This document shows, piece after piece, positions 63,643-64,000 of a DNA stretch of 64,000 nt (positions within the stretch are counted from its first letter, which is position 1; every line of letters starts with the position of its first letter). Below the pieces are notes generated by a model. The model saw only the letters and a program-made list of their open reading frames with translations. It was not told where the DNA came from and ran no database searches. The DNA lies in the NCBI GenBank assembly GCA_012960225.1, contig DUBS01000015.1:17688-81687 (forward strand), given 5' to 3'. The translations under genes were made by a program, and so were the position numbers. This DNA comes from Gemmatimonadota bacterium. GTDB lineage: Bacteria; Gemmatimonadota; Gemmatimonadetes; Longimicrobiales; Gaopeijiaceae.

Positions 63643-64000
63643 GCAGCACCTCCAGACGTACCTACTATAAGTTCCTCCAAAAGCTGCCTTAACGCTTCAT
63701 CCGACAGTCCTCCCAACATCGGTGCACCGGCGATAAGTGCGTCATCAGTTAGCCACAGATTTTCACTCTCGATTTCGAATTCAGATTCGGCCAACGGAAG
63801 ATCGCCAGACCCAGAACGGTCCATGATCACATTGAGTCCAATAGCCAATAAAGCGACAGCTGCTGCCGCGGCTCCCCACCACTGGCGATGGCCAGTAACC
63901 CTGCGATTGTGCACAGCTGCGTTAATCTTTTCCCCCAAACCTTCCGGCTCCATCGCTCGACTCGAGAATACGAGATGCGCGAGGTCGAGTTCGTCACGGC
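63639..64000 (-). CDS. Single-pass membrane protein, anti-sigma-factor-like, 5' partial
   Basis: The frame runs to the window edge, so the N-terminus is missing. The visible part ends at 63639 and has one membrane helix (WWGAAAAAVALLAIGLNVIM), preceded by a basic GEKINAAVHNRRVTGHRQ stretch and an acidic N-terminal part (RDELDLAHLVFSSRAM). After the helix comes a short acidic periplasmic domain (FEIESENLWLTDD). This shape matches membrane-bound anti-sigma factors, and the next gene encodes a Spy-like protein. A sigma factor gene may lie just beyond the edge; that is inference. Confidence 0.4.
   Translation of the reverse strand, partial: RDELDLAHLVFSSRAMEPEGLGEKINAAVHNRRVTGHRQWWGAAAAAVALLAIGLNVIMDRSGSGDLPLAESEFEIESENLWLTDDALIAGAPMLGGLSDEALRQLLEELIVGTSGGAA

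Noticed and set aside
1..64000. CRISPR arrays or defence cassettes
   Set aside because: No regularly spaced direct repeats, cas genes or recognisable defence proteins were found.

Overview
The window is a chromosome segment of a Gram-negative, aerobic, heterotrophic bacterium. It most resembles a free-living, probably marine, member of the Gemmatimonadota. The pointers are a SusC/SusD-type TonB receptor pair whose plug and carboxypeptidase-like N-terminus have the style common in that phylum, many secreted lipoproteins and peptidases, a DUF5683 protein, a UPF0182 protein, an Mla lipid-transport operon and a complete 14-subunit complex I. Base composition looks moderate (near half GC, not computed). 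The phylum call is inference from gene style; no 16S rRNA or marker search was possible. I see no phage, insertion sequence, integron or CRISPR array.

Layout. 1-1139: 3' part of an LpxH-like metallophosphoesterase and a DUF5683 protein. 1165-1261: a tRNA for selenocysteine. 1368-8516 (minus): a PlsC-type acyltransferase, two small lipoproteins, a strong intrinsic terminator, and the SusD/SusC pair. 8746-12038 (minus): a tight four-gene operon of an Asp-box lipoprotein with a CxCC cluster, a TlpA-like thioredoxin lipoprotein, a D-serine dehydratase/D-threonine aldolase-fold enzyme and RidA. 12301-15456 (plus): a large protein joining a gluzincin peptidase, PD40 propeller repeats and an outer-membrane barrel. 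15477-18034 (minus): mlaEFD. 18284-20343 (plus): secreted M20 peptidase and a short-chain dehydrogenase that probably starts at CTG. 20469-27173: M14 carboxypeptidase lipoprotein, a divergent LVIVD/Ig-like secreted protein, and NAD synthetase. 27345-28979: CtpA-like S41 protease, ended by a hairpin shared with xerD.

29081-37227 (minus) is a long co-directional chain: yceD-rpmF-plsX-fabH-fabD-fabG-acpP-fabF-ispF-dedA-xerD, the core fatty-acid synthesis cluster with envelope and chromosome genes added. 37304-44017 (minus): ndk, sucD, sucC, a UPF0182 membrane protein and a phosphomannomutase/phosphoglucomutase. 44017-58471 (minus): nuoA to nuoN in order, with overlapping or nearly abutting genes. 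58692-59246: dcd. 59270-64000 (minus): an FKBP prolyl isomerase, tRNA-Asn, malate dehydrogenase, the moaD-moaE-moaA molybdopterin operon, and a Spy-like protein with the end of a putative membrane anti-sigma-like gene.

Taken together the genes describe a respiring cell (complex I, succinyl-CoA synthetase, malate dehydrogenase) that carries many exported peptidases and a SusCD importer, suggesting life on proteins and peptides; the D-amino-acid enzyme plus RidA fits that diet. The least expected item is the selenocysteine tRNA, which implies UGA recoding in this lineage. I found no single cassette that clearly forms a new defence or mobile system; the CxCC/TlpA/D-amino-acid operon and the peptidase-propeller-barrel protein are the best candidates for undescribed biology.
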